Source: an uncultured Pelagibacteraceae bacterium (GTDB lineage: Bacteria > Pseudomonadota > Alphaproteobacteria > Pelagibacterales > Pelagibacteraceae). Taken from it: 53,968 bases of DNA. This document shows, one piece after another, positions 16,135 through 23,830 of this stretch. The stretch is from the NCBI GenBank assembly GCA_902569725.1, contig CACFVG010000005.1, forward strand, positions 1 through 53,968. Direction: 5' to 3'. The notes beneath the pieces were generated by a model. That model was not told the origin of the DNA. It searched no databases and saw only the letters and a program-made list of their open reading frames with translations. Position 1 is the first letter of the stretch. Every line of letters begins with the position of its first letter. Both the position numbers and the translations under genes were made by a program.

Positions 16135-16192
16135 TTCCTTCTATTCTTTTATACTAATTGTTGTTAAATTTAAATTTTAAAATGATTAAATT

Positions 16193-16209
16193 GCTAGCTT
16201 TCAGCCAGC
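16193..16209 (-). other. Small hairpin in the cspA to tRNA-His intergenic region
   Basis: The stretch 16135-16363 (229 bases) holds no convincing gene. On the minus strand GCTGGC and GCTAGC form a 6-bp stem (one G-U) around a TGAAA loop. No T-run follows, so it is not a standard intrinsic terminator. Its position upstream of the tRNA-His gene would allow it to be part of the leader of that transcript or of the cspA 3' region. Confidence 0.35.
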
Positions 16210-16302
16210 ATGAAAATGGTGTCTGTGTGATAAACTAAGTATTTTAATTTTTTTAATCATTGAGAAATAAATAGCATTTTTTTTTATAAATGCAAGAAGG
16301 AT

Positions 16303-16353
16303 TTGTATAGGAATAACTTAGTTAAAACTAAGAATACTCCTATACAATTTTTT
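16303..16353 (+). terminator. Strong hairpin followed by T6 on the plus strand, downstream of cspA
   Basis: Bases 16303-16312 (TTGTATAGGA) pair perfectly with 16338-16347 (TCCTATACAA), and an inner 5-bp stem CTTAG/CTAAG closes a TTAAAA loop. On the plus strand the hairpin is followed by six T, the signature of an intrinsic terminator. On the minus strand it begins 16 bases after the cspA stop but has no U-tract after it. It may serve cspA as an RNA-stabilising 3' hairpin, end an unrecognised plus-strand RNA, or both. Confidence 0.55.
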
Positions 16354-16363
16354 AGAAATAGAA

Positions 16364-16573
16364 TTAAGATGTTTTTTGAAGTTTTACTGCCGACGGACCC
16401 TTGTCTCCGTCCTCAACTTCAAACGTTAGTTCATCTCCCTCATTTAGGAATCTTAAACCAGCTTCCCTAACTGCAGAAGCATGCACGAACACGTCCTTCT
16501 CTTTATCCTCACGTTCAATAAAGCCATAACCTTTTTTGCCATTGAACCATTTTACGCGACCTTTTAAACTCAT
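16364..16573 (-). CDS. cspA: Cold-shock domain protein
   Basis: This 69-aa single cold-shock domain binds single-stranded nucleic acids and melts RNA secondary structure. RNP1 is KGYGFIE and RNP2 is VFVHASAV; the GRVKWFNGKKG start is typical. The ATG at 16573 is chosen over an upstream in-frame ATG at 16624 because it gives the exact family N-terminus (MSLKGRVKWF) and is preceded by AGAAAGA as ribosome-binding site; the extra 17 residues would not fit the family. It is probably monocistronic, with a palindromic 5' leader and a strong 3' hairpin. The symbol is the generic family name. Confidence 0.93.
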   Translation of the reverse strand: MSLKGRVKWFNGKKGYGFIEREDKEKDVFVHASAVREAGLRFLNEGDELTFEVEDGDKGPSAVKLQKTS

Positions 16574-16601
16574 ATTATCTTTCTTTTGTTGTTGTTTACT
16601 T

Positions 16602-16618
16602 AAGCTAAAATTTAGCTT
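16602..16618 (-). other. Perfect palindrome in the cspA 5' leader
   Basis: AAGCTAA-AAT-TTAGCTT forms a 7-bp hairpin with a 3-base loop, 29 bases before the chosen cspA start. Cold-shock mRNA leaders are commonly structured and temperature-responsive, so this could be a cis-acting thermosensor or an operator. Only the symmetry is seen; the role is inferred. Confidence 0.4.
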
Positions 16619-16703
16619 GAACATTAGTTATTAGATTTTAAAATTTATTGCAAGCAATAAGATTATAAATAAATGGATCAAATAGTGATGATTTATAAGG
16701 TGG

Positions 16704-16778
16704 TGGTGGCCTTGGTTTGAATCGCACAAACGACACATACCTTTTCAGGGTACTGCTCTACTACTGAGCTACAAGGCC
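16704..16778 (-). tRNA. tRNA-Phe (GAA)
   Basis: The cloverleaf on the minus strand has acceptor stem GGCCTTG/CAAGGCC, D-stem GCTC/GAGC, anticodon stem GTACC/GGTAT with loop CTGAAAA (anticodon GAA), variable loop GTGTC, T-stem GTTTG/CAAAC, A73 and encoded CCA. The T-loop is TGCGATT, so position 55 is G instead of U, and the D-loop AGTAGTA has A18 instead of G18. All stems are intact, so the gene appears functional. It begins two bases after the infA stop codon and is probably processed from the same transcript. Confidence 0.95.
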
Positions 16779-16780
16779 AT

Positions 16781-16999
16781 TTAAAAACGCCACGTGATGC
16801 GACAGCGTTTTAAATCATAAGGACTTACGCTACAAAGGACTTCATCACCTTCAAGTACTCTAATTCTTCCTTTTTTTAATTTTCCTGCAGTGTAACCAAT
16901 TACTGTGTGGCCATTTTCTAAAAGCAAAACTTCAAACATAGCATTGGGGAGGCATTTTATAATTTTTCCTTTATACTCAAGTACTTCTTCTTTAGCCAA
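16781..16999 (-). CDS. infA: Translation initiation factor IF-1
   Basis: IF-1 occupies the ribosomal A site during initiation. The 72-aa single OB-fold protein shows [11 protein letters not shown] near the start, [39 protein letters not shown] in the middle (IF-1 signature) and the terminal [14 protein letters not shown]. Length is standard. It follows hisD with one base between them and ends two bases before tRNA-Phe, closing the minus-strand dcd-murA-hisD operon. Confidence 0.97.
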   Translation of the reverse strand: MAKEEVLEYKGKIIKCLPNAMFEVLLLENGHTVIGYTAGKLKKGRIRVLEGDEVLCSVSPYDLKRCRITWRF

Positions 17000-17000
17000 A

Positions 17001-18269
17001 CTATTTTCTCCTTATTCTAGATTTAATACTTTGAGCATGACCAAATAAACCTTCATACTCGGCAAGAGTTATAGCTTTCTTACCAATAACTTCAATGCCT
17101 TTTTTTGATAATTTTACATAGCTTATTTTTTTATAAAACTCGCCAACATGCAATCCAGAGGAAAATTTTGCACTTCCACTTGTAGGTAAGACATGATTTG
17201 TTCCGGCATTATAATCTGTAACAGCCATTGCGGAATATTTTCCAACACAAACACTTCCTACATTATAAATTTTCTTAATTAATTTTTTATAATTTACTAA
17301 ATTTAATTCTAAATGCTCTGGTGCTATTTCATTAATTGAATCAATAATTTGCTTACTATTATATACTCTTATAATTAATCCATTTTTCAAAAGACTTTTT
17401 TTAGCAATATCTTTCCTTGGAATTTTATTTAATTCGTCATTTAAATCTTTTTTTAAAGATTTAATAAAATTATTATTATTTACTATCAGTATACACTGTG
17501 AATTAGTATCATGCTCTGCTTGACCTACTAAAGATGTTGATACTTCATTTACATTTGTGTTTTTATCTGCAACAACAGTAATTTCACTCGGTCCAGCAAC
17601 CATTGCTTGAATTCCAACATCTCCAAAGACTTCTTTTTTAGCTCTAGTAACATAGTCATTTCCTGGTCCGACAATTTTATTTACTTTTTGGATATATGCT
17701 AAGCTTGCTATAGCTTGGCTTCCACCAGCGCATACAATTTCTGAAATACCACATTTTTTTGCAGCATACATTACTGCAGGATTTAATTTTCCATTTAATC
17801 TTGGATTTGCAAGAACAACTCTTTTTACCCCAACAATTTTTTTTGCAGGAATTGCATTCATTAGTAGTGATGATGGCAAATTTGCGGGAACATATATTCC
17901 GACAGATTGAATAGGAATATATCTATATTCAATTTTGTTATTTAATTTGTCTGTATACTTAATATTGTTAATTTTTTGCAATGAATGGAATTTTAAAATT
18001 CTTGAATAAGCAAAATCAATTGCTTTTTTTATTTTAGGATTTAAAGATTTTATTGATTTATTTATTTCTTCCTTAGAAGGTTTAATTTTATTATTTTGGC
18101 TAAATTTTCTTTCATACTTTAACAATGCTTTTTTTTTATTTTTTTTAACATCTTTAAGAATTTTAACTACAATATCTGTATTAATCTTACTTCTGAATCT
18201 TCTTTTCTCAAGTATTAGTCTTAGCCTGGATAAATAATTTGAATTTTTGCAGTCTAATATTTTAATCAT
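17001..18269 (-). CDS. hisD: Histidinol dehydrogenase
   Basis: HisD oxidises histidinol to histidine in two NAD-dependent steps. The 422-aa protein keeps the zinc ligands: Gln and His in [11 protein letters not shown], Asp in [12 protein letters not shown] and the C-terminal His in [25 protein letters not shown] and [11 protein letters not shown] are also canonical. The N-terminal 90 residues are lysine-rich. It overlaps the DUF2948 gene by 8 bases. Its place between murA-DUF2948 and infA, away from other his genes, is usual in alphaproteobacteria. Confidence 0.96.
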   Translation of the reverse strand: MIKILDCKNSNYLSRLRLILEKRRFRSKINTDIVVKILKDVKKNKKKALLKYERKFSQNNKIKPSKEEINKSIKSLNPKIKKAIDFAYSRILKFHSLQKINNIKYTDKLNNKIEYRYIPIQSVGIYVPANLPSSLLMNAIPAKKIVGVKRVVLANPRLNGKLNPAVMYAAKKCGISEIVCAGGSQAIASLAYIQKVNKIVGPGNDYVTRAKKEVFGDVGIQAMVAGPSEITVVADKNTNVNEVSTSLVGQAEHDTNSQCILIVNNNNFIKSLKKDLNDELNKIPRKDIAKKSLLKNGLIIRVYNSKQIIDSINEIAPEHLELNLVNYKKLIKKIYNVGSVCVGKYSAMAVTDYNAGTNHVLPTSGSAKFSSGLHVGEFYKKISYVKLSKKGIEVIGKKAITLAEYEGLFGHAQSIKSRIRRK

Positions 18270-18660
18270 TTATTTTATTTAGATCTTCAAGAGTTACTTC
18301 TATAACTTCTGTGGATAAGGTTATAAATGCATTATTTTTAAATAAAAGAGTAATCTCAAAATTTTCTTTTAGTTTAAAAAGGTCGATTGCCAACAATTCT
18401 AAAATACTATCCTTTTCATTTTGTTCAATATTTTTTGATTTTACACTATCAACAAATTCAAATTTGCAAATGCTTCTAATTTTTTGACTTTTGTCTTTTT
18501 CTTTATTAAATCTTTCAATAGAAAGAAGAAATAATTTATTTTTTTTTAAAAACTTAATCTCATCAATTTTGACATTACCTTCTGAACAGCAGGCTGATAT
18601 TACTTGCAAGCCATTTGGATCTTTTGCTATAATTTTTGCAAGATATTTTTTTTCTTTCAT
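18262..18660 (-). CDS. DUF2948 family protein
   Basis: This is a 132-aa soluble protein of unknown function. It resembles the alphaproteobacterial DUF2948 family in length, in its N-terminal LQVISACCSEGNVKIDEIKFLKKNKLFLL pattern (sheet and turn), in ELLAIDLF near residue 90 and in its ITLSTEVIEVTLEDL C-terminus. The same family is normally found between murA and hisD, which is exactly its position here: it abuts murA with no gap and overlaps hisD by 8 bases. No catalytic motif is visible. Domain assignment is by pattern memory and context. Confidence 0.75.
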   Translation of the reverse strand: MKEKKYLAKIIAKDPNGLQVISACCSEGNVKIDEIKFLKKNKLFLLSIERFNKEKDKSQKIRSICKFEFVDSVKSKNIEQNEKDSILELLAIDLFKLKENFEITLLFKNNAFITLSTEVIEVTLEDLNKIND

Positions 18661-19920
18661 TTAGGAAACTCTTTTGATTTTGGCTCCTAATTTTCTTAAT
18701 TTTTTTTCTATTTCTTCATAACCTCTATCTAAATGATATATTCTATTTATTGTTGTTTTTCCCTTTGCAATTAATGCAGCAAGTATTAATGAAACTGATG
18801 CCCTTAAATCTGTTGCCATTAATTCAGCTGATTTAAATTTAGTATTTCCTTCAATAAATGCTTTGTTTCCTTTTGTTTTTATTTTAGCTCCCATTCGATT
18901 TAATTCGGCAACATGCATAAATCTATTTTCAAAAATCTCTTCACTTATTGTAGAAATTTTTTTACTCATACAAAGTAAAACCATTAACTGTGCTTGCAAA
19001 TCAGTAGGAAAACCTGGGTAAGGTGAAGTTTTTAAATTAATACTTTTTATATCTTTAACTCCTACAACATTGATTTGGTTTTTTTCAATTTTTATTTTTA
19101 ATCCCAATTTTTTTAATATTTCTATTTCAGTCCTTATTATATTAGGATTTATTCCTAATATTTTTAAATTACCTTCCGTTACGGCTGCAGCAATTAAATA
19201 AGTGCCAGCCTCGATTCTATCAGGCATAATTGTATATTTTACTTCCTTGAAATTTTTTACACCTTCAATTTTTATAGTTCTTTTTCCAATCCATTTTATT
19301 TTTCCACCCATACAATTAATAAAATTAACTAAATCTTTTACTTCTGGCTCAATTGCACAATTTGATAAAATGGTTGATCCTTCGGCCATAGATGCAGCTA
19401 TAATTAAATTTTCTGTTGCTCCAACAGATATTTTCGGAAATTTGATTTTTGCACCTTTTAGTTTTTTTTTTGAATTTGCATAAACATAACCATCTATAAT
19501 TTTATAATTTACACCTAGTTTTCCTAAAGCTTTTAAATGTATATCTATGGGTCTAACTCCAATAGTACACCCTCCAGGCGTGGAAACTTTTGCATTTCCA
19601 TATTTTGCTAACATTGGTCCCAAAACAAGAATACCAGCTCTCATAGTTTTAACTAAATTATAAGACGCAAAGGTTTTAATTTTACTTTTATTTTTTATTT
19701 CTATTGAATTTTTATTTTTTAAATATCTTACAGAAGATCCAATTGATCCTAATAATTTTATCATTGTTTTAATATCTTTTACATTTGGAAGATTTTTTAA
19801 AATAATTTTTTTATTTGATAGAATGCTTGCTGCTAAAATTGGTAGAGATGCATTTTTAGAGCCTGAAATAAGTACTTTTCCCTTGAGCTTTCTTGCTCCA
19901 TAAACTTCTAATTTATCCAT
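18661..19920 (-). CDS. murA: UDP-N-acetylglucosamine 1-carboxyvinyltransferase
   Basis: MurA transfers enolpyruvate from PEP to UDP-GlcNAc, the committed step of peptidoglycan synthesis. The 419-aa protein shows GSKNASLPILAAS (catalytic Lys region), the active-site Cys in PGGCTIGVRPIDIH (about residues 117-130), ATENLIIAAS, MPDRIEAGTYL, SPYPGFPTDLQAQ and DLRASVSLILAAL. The catalytic Cys implies fosfomycin sensitivity. It is internal to the minus-strand operon between dcd (2-base gap) and the DUF2948 gene. Confidence 0.97.
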   Translation of the reverse strand: MDKLEVYGARKLKGKVLISGSKNASLPILAASILSNKKIILKNLPNVKDIKTMIKLLGSIGSSVRYLKNKNSIEIKNKSKIKTFASYNLVKTMRAGILVLGPMLAKYGNAKVSTPGGCTIGVRPIDIHLKALGKLGVNYKIIDGYVYANSKKKLKGAKIKFPKISVGATENLIIAASMAEGSTILSNCAIEPEVKDLVNFINCMGGKIKWIGKRTIKIEGVKNFKEVKYTIMPDRIEAGTYLIAAAVTEGNLKILGINPNIIRTEIEILKKLGLKIKIEKNQINVVGVKDIKSINLKTSPYPGFPTDLQAQLMVLLCMSKKISTISEEIFENRFMHVAELNRMGAKIKTKGNKAFIEGNTKFKSAELMATDLRASVSLILAALIAKGKTTINRIYHLDRGYEEIEKKLRKLGAKIKRVS

Positions 19921-19922
19921 TG

Positions 19923-20477
19923 TTAGACTTTGGGTAAAGTTACTCCTTTTTGACCCATATACTTTCCTTTTCTATCTGCATAAGTAACTTCTGGCTCCTC
20001 ATTACCTTTTAAAAATATAAATTGAGCAACTCCTTCATTTGCATATATTTTTGCTGGTAAAGGAGTGGTGTTTGAAAATTCAAGTGTAACATGACCTTCC
20101 CAGCCTGGTTCCAGCGGAGTCACATTTACAATTATTCCACACCTAGCATAAGTCGACTTCCCAAGACAAATTACTAAAATATCTTTTGGAATTTTAAAAT
20201 ATTCAACTGTGCTCGCTAAGGCAAAAGAATTTGGAGGTATAATACATTCTGGACCTGTTTTTGAAACAAAGCTAGTAGATTTAAAATTTTTTGGATCTAC
20301 TATCTCTGAATTTACATTGGTAAATATTTTAAACTCTGAATTTACACGAGCATCATATCCGTAACTTGAAGTACCAAAAGATATTTTGTTTCCCCTAACC
20401 TGTATTTCTTCAAATGGAGATATCATTCCATATTCCTTGGCCATTTTTTTAATCCATTTATCAGATTGAACGGACAT
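19923..20477 (-). CDS. dcd: dCTP deaminase
   Basis: Dcd deaminates dCTP to dUTP, feeding dTMP synthesis. The 184-aa trimeric dUTPase-fold protein shows [14 protein letters not shown] near residue 33, [45 protein letters not shown] (active site, with the catalytic Glu in [12 protein letters not shown]) and [13 protein letters not shown]. Length fits the bacterial dCTP deaminase group. Its ATG shares one base with the stop of the preceding 33-aa ORF (TAATG), and it is followed by murA. Confidence 0.95.
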   Translation of the reverse strand: MSVQSDKWIKKMAKEYGMISPFEEIQVRGNKISFGTSSYGYDARVNSEFKIFTNVNSEIVDPKNFKSTSFVSKTGPECIIPPNSFALASTVEYFKIPKDILVICLGKSTYARCGIIVNVTPLEPGWEGHVTLEFSNTTPLPAKIYANEGVAQFIFLKGNEEPEVTYADRKGKYMGQKGVTLPKV

Positions 20478-20578
20478 TAATTTTTTTTGTTTTTTTGTTT
20501 TTTTTGAAAAATTTTTCTTTTTTTTAAATTCTTTTTTAATGCAATTTCTAATTTGCTAATCTTATCTTTTTTATTCAT
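20477..20578 (-). CDS. Small lysine-rich protein (33 aa) upstream of dcd
   Basis: A 33-codon frame runs from ATG at 20578 to a TAA that overlaps the dcd ATG; its start directly follows the stop of the 66-aa gene. The sequence begins [18 protein letters not shown] and ends in a run of Lys and Asn. The pattern leu-xx-ala-leu-(R/K)xNLxxRK is reminiscent of small hypothetical proteins seen next to dcd in other alphaproteobacteria. The perfect fit between both neighbours' start and stop codons supports translation. No function is known; the highly basic tail could bind nucleic acid. Confidence 0.6.
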   Translation of the reverse strand: MNKKDKISKLEIALKKNLKKRKIFQKKQKNKKN

Positions 20579-20779
20579 TTACTTTTTATCAGGATTAGTA
20601 AGATGGTCTAGTGTAATGATCTGATCTAGTGGAATAGTTTTATCTTGTTTTTTTTCCTTTGAAAAACCTGTTTTGGATTGTTTTTTTGCTCTTTTTTCAG
20701 CAAGTTTTTTCTCTCTCTTAGCTTGCTTTTCCATTGCTTTTGCGCCCCGTGTACTTTTGTAATCATAATGAATTCCCAT
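20579..20779 (-). CDS. Small basic protein of unknown function (66 aa)
   Basis: The 66-aa protein begins MGIHYDYKSTRGAKAMEK, continues with a helical, highly charged stretch of Lys/Glu/Arg/Ala (residues 15-45, coiled-coil-like) and ends in a hydrophobic-polar segment IPLDQIITLDHLTN. The start has a strong ribosome-binding site (AAGGAA, 7 bases upstream). It is the first gene of the minus-strand operon running to tRNA-Phe. No enzymatic motif, signal peptide or membrane segment is visible. I do not recognise a named family, but the tidy operon position suggests a conserved gene. Confidence 0.7.
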   Translation of the reverse strand: MGIHYDYKSTRGAKAMEKQAKREKKLAEKRAKKQSKTGFSKEKKQDKTIPLDQIITLDHLTNPDKK

Positions 20780-20876
20780 AACATTTCCTTATCTAAGATA
20801 TAGCCTGTTTTTTAATAAAAAAAAATGGCAATAATTTGAAAATTTTTATTTTATACACTAAAGTTTAGATTAAATG

Positions 20877-20950
20877 GCCCTTATAGTTAAATGGTATAAC
20901 GTGACTATGGTAAGGTTAAATTTCAAGTTCGATTCTTGGTGAGGGCACCA
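20877..20950 (+). tRNA. tRNA-Thr (GGU)
   Basis: The plus-strand cloverleaf has acceptor stem GCCCTTA/TGAGGGC, D-stem GTTA/TAAC with loop AATGGTA (canonical G18-G19), anticodon stem TGACT/GGTTA with loop ATGGTAA (anticodon GGT), T-stem TCAAG/CTTGG with canonical loop TTCGATT, then A73 and encoded CCA. The T-rich tract just downstream (near 20965) may terminate transcription. It lies tail-to-tail with the glycosyltransferase gene, whose stop codon is only one base away. Confidence 0.95.
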
Positions 20951-20951
20951 A

Positions 20952-21671
20952 CTAAAATTTAAATTTTTTTTTAAAAAATAAAATAAATAGGTTTTTTAAA
21001 GTCCTAAATATTTCTATTTTTGGTATTTTAGAGAAGCCTTTTTCTCTATCTTTAAAAATTATTGGAATTTCCTTAATTTCATATCCAAGTTTATCTATTT
21101 CAAATAGTGTTCCCATAAAAAAACTATAACCTTTATTATTAACTTGGTTTAAATGAAAATTTTTAAGTTTTAAAAGATTAAAGCCTCTGTATGATGTCGT
21201 AAATTCATTTGAATTGATTTGCAAAATATTTCTAATTAATTTATTTCCAAATTTACTCATAACTAGCCTTTTACCAGACATTAAACAACTTCCTCCTTCT
21301 ACATATCTTGATCCAATAACAAAAGGAAACTCTTTTAAATGGTTGACAAAATTACTAATTTCTTTTGGATCATGAGATAAATCAGCATCCATTGTAATTA
21401 AATAATCATAATTGTTTGAAAGTGCAAATTCATAAGCTTCTTTATGGGCTGTATCCAATCCAGATTTAAAATTTCTTATTTTTAGAAAAATATTACTATA
21501 CTTTTTTTGTAAATCTTTAATTTTAACATACGTTTGATCAGGAGATTGATCATCTATTATAAAAATATCTACATCCGAATTATTATCATTTATGGAATGA
21601 ACAAGATGTTCTATATTATCTTTTTCATTATATGTTGCAGTAAATATTAATATTTTTTTTTTAGCTAACAT
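20952..21671 (-). CDS. Glycosyltransferase family 2, dolichol-phosphate mannose synthase-like
   Basis: The 239-aa protein has a GT-A domain: ILIFTATYNEKDNIEHLV at the start, FIIDDQSPDQT, the metal-binding DAD in LITMDADLSHDP, IGSRYVEGGS and a YRGFNLLKL acceptor region, closely following DPM1/polyprenol-phosphate glycosyltransferases. No C-terminal membrane segments follow, so it would be a soluble or peripheral enzyme loading sugar onto a lipid carrier. The start at 21671 is chosen because an upstream extension to 21905 would run through the divergent epimerase gene and gives non-family sequence. Only 19 bases separate it from that divergent gene. Confidence 0.85.
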   Translation of the reverse strand: MLAKKKILIFTATYNEKDNIEHLVHSINDNNSDVDIFIIDDQSPDQTYVKIKDLQKKYSNIFLKIRNFKSGLDTAHKEAYEFALSNNYDYLITMDADLSHDPKEISNFVNHLKEFPFVIGSRYVEGGSCLMSGKRLVMSKFGNKLIRNILQINSNEFTTSYRGFNLLKLKNFHLNQVNNKGYSFFMGTLFEIDKLGYEIKEIPIIFKDREKGFSKIPKIEIFRTLKNLFILFFKKKFKF

Positions 21672-21690
21672 TATATAACTAAATATATCA

Positions 21691-22644
21691 ATGAAAAAAC
21701 CTAATGCAATAATAGTCGGAGGGACAGGGCAATTTGGCATAACCCTCTCAAAAGAATTAATAAAAAAAAAATTTAAAGTTATTATTACAACTAGATCTTT
21801 AACAAAAGCAAAAAAAAAAATAAAAAATAAAAAAATTATTATAAAAAAATTAAATATTCTTAGTAAATCACAAATAAAAAAACTGTTGTTAAAATATAAT
21901 CCCAAATTAGTATTTTATATGGCGGGGCAAAGTTCTCCTGGAAAATCTTTTCATACTAAGAAGGAAACTTATTTAAGCAATTTTATTGGATGCAGAAATT
22001 TCTTAGAAACTTTGAGAAATTATAATAAATCTAGTAAATTTATAAATTTTTCAACATGCGAAATATATGGAAATTATAAAAAAAAAATAAATATAAATAG
22101 TATAAAAAAACCTATAAGCCCCTATGGCTTTGCTAAATTAAAAGCTCACAATGAAACAAAAAAATATAGGGAAAAATTTAAACTAAAATTTTATAATGCA
22201 ATAATTTTTAATTCAGAATCCATTTATAGACCAAGGATTTATCTAATACCAAAAATATGCCTGGCAGCAATTAAGGCGAAAAAAAATGGTCTGAAATCAA
22301 AATTTGGTAATTTGAAAATTTTAAGAGAATGGAATTGGTGTGAAGAACAATGCAAATATTTATTAAAATTTATAAAAAAAAATCCACAAGACTTTATTTT
22401 ATCAAACGGTAAATCTTTTTCTGCAAGTCAAATGTTAAAATTTGCTTTTGAATATTTTAAACTTGATTATAAAAAGTATATTTTATTAGATAAAAAATTT
22501 ATAAGAAAAGCTGACTCAAGTATTAAAAAATCTAATTTTTTATCATGCCAAAGAAGAAATAAAATTAAAAGGATAGATAAAATTTATGGAAAAAAAATAA
22601 TATATAAGATAATCCAACATTATTTAAATGAAAAAAAATATTAA
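21691..22644 (+). CDS. NAD(P)-dependent sugar epimerase/dehydratase, GDP-mannose 4,6-dehydratase-like
   Basis: This extended short-chain dehydrogenase (317 aa) has the Rossmann motif GGTGQFG (about residues 10-16), the GMD-like AGQSSPGKSFHTKKETYLSNFIG, the catalytic STCEIYG and YGFAK (Tyr-xxx-Lys), and the GMD-type NSESIYRPR substrate segment. REWNWCEEQC parallels GMD RDWGHAKDY. It probably makes a 4-keto-6-deoxy or epimerised nucleotide sugar for surface glycan. It lies head-to-head with the GT2 gene and overlaps the following membrane-protein gene by 17 bases. The exact substrate cannot be told. Confidence 0.8.
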   Translation: MKKPNAIIVGGTGQFGITLSKELIKKKFKVIITTRSLTKAKKKIKNKKIIIKKLNILSKSQIKKLLLKYNPKLVFYMAGQSSPGKSFHTKKETYLSNFIGCRNFLETLRNYNKSSKFINFSTCEIYGNYKKKININSIKKPISPYGFAKLKAHNETKKYREKFKLKFYNAIIFNSESIYRPRIYLIPKICLAAIKAKKNGLKSKFGNLKILREWNWCEEQCKYLLKFIKKNPQDFILSNGKSFSASQMLKFAFEYFKLDYKKYILLDKKFIRKADSSIKKSNFLSCQRRNKIKRIDKIYGKKIIYKIIQHYLNEKKY

Positions 22645-23827
22645 CATTTATATTTTTATTTATCTTATTATACTTTTTTTGTTTTCAGTATTTTTTTTAT
22701 ATCAAAAACATAATGTAGCAAATGATTCAACAATTTCAGAATGGCTAATTAATTACGAAGGTGGCTTTACAAAAAGAGGTCTTATAGGACAAATATCTAT
22801 ATATATATCAAACTTTTTTTTGATTAAACTCAGAGATACAATATTTCTTTTTCAAACACTGTTGGTTGGAACTTATTTTTTTTTAGTCTACAATTTTATT
22901 AAGAATAATTTTTATAATAAAATTTTCATTTTTGCTATTTTTACACCTATATTTATTCTTTATCCTATAGCTGAAATAGAAGTTTTAGCTAGAAAAGAAA
23001 TTTTTATTTTTATTTATCTATTAACATATTGTTTAATTCCAACGAAGAGAAAAAACTTTAAATTATTTTATAAATTATTTTTATTTCCTGTGGCTATACT
23101 TATCTGGGAGCCTGTAATTTTTTTTATATTGTTTTTCTTTTTTTTAGATTTAATTGAAAATAAAATAAAAAATATCAACAAATTATTTTTTATTAACATA
23201 GCCGTATACATTCCATCAATAATATTAGCTGCTTACATCGCATTAAATCCAATTTCTGATGAAGCTCACAAATTAATGGCAGCTTCTTTGACGGAAAATT
23301 TTAACGAAAAATGTTATATGTCATGCGATCTTCTTAGATCAAAATCATCCATATATCAGCAATTCCAAGGTAATTTTGATAAGTACTCAGCTGAAATTTT
23401 TATTAGATATATATTAATCATTATTATTGGTTTTGGACCACTTTTTATTTTACTATTTAATTCAAAATTAAAAAATCAGACTTATTTTTTTAGTAAATTC
23501 AATAATCTTTTAGTTCCATATTTAATATTGCTTTCTCCTGTAATTTTATTATTTGCAATGGGATATGATTGGGGAAGATGGGTAAATATCAGTTATGTTT
23601 TTTCAATAATTTCTTTTATTTATATTTACAAAAATAATTTAATAAATCTATCTGAAAAATTTTTAAATAATAAAATATTTAAAAAAGTAAATAAAAAAAT
23701 TTTTATATTTATTTTCATAATTTTTTGTTTTGGGTGGAATCCAAAAACTGTAATAACAGGTGATGTTGCATCTTTTCCAGGATATAGAATTCCTTATAAA
23801 GCTTTAAAAATAATTTTGAAAGATTAA
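22628..23827 (+). CDS. Polytopic membrane protein of a glycan cluster, unknown function
   Basis: The 399-aa protein has about nine to eleven hydrophobic segments, starting with a signal-anchor-like helix at residues 5-27 and ending with one near 355-372. After the first helix a conserved-looking loop reads NYEGGFTKRGLIGQI; similar GGFxRRGLxGE loops occur in uncharacterised membrane proteins of polysaccharide clusters. No polymerase or flippase motif is certain. Context (GT2 and GMD-like neighbours, 17-base overlap) suggests lipid-linked sugar handling, for example a GT-C-like transferase or an O-antigen polymerase-like protein. Function is inferred only. Confidence 0.65.
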   Translation: MKKNINIYIFIYLIILFLFSVFFLYQKHNVANDSTISEWLINYEGGFTKRGLIGQISIYISNFFLIKLRDTIFLFQTLLVGTYFFLVYNFIKNNFYNKIFIFAIFTPIFILYPIAEIEVLARKEIFIFIYLLTYCLIPTKRKNFKLFYKLFLFPVAILIWEPVIFFILFFFFLDLIENKIKNINKLFFINIAVYIPSIILAAYIALNPISDEAHKLMAASLTENFNEKCYMSCDLLRSKSSIYQQFQGNFDKYSAEIFIRYILIIIIGFGPLFILLFNSKLKNQTYFFSKFNNLLVPYLILLSPVILLFAMGYDWGRWVNISYVFSIISFIYIYKNNLINLSEKFLNNKIFKKVNKKIFIFIFIIFCFGWNPKTVITGDVASFPGYRIPYKALKIILKD

Positions 23828-23830
23828 TTT

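Noticed and set aside
16100-16150. Possible SRP RNA or glycine-riboswitch fragment (GGAAGCAG and GGCGAAGGGGCA on the minus strand)
   Set aside because: The SRP context CAGGTCCGGAAGG is missing, and the second pair of riboswitch blocks is absent. The bases are explained fully by the tRNA-His cloverleaf.
16574-16624. N-terminal extension of the cold-shock protein by 17 residues
   Set aside because: The family starts at MSLKGRVKWF, which has a good ribosome-binding site.
21672-21905. Phe-rich N-terminal extension of the GT2 protein
   Set aside because: It is antisense to the start of the epimerase gene and unlike any GT2 N-terminus.
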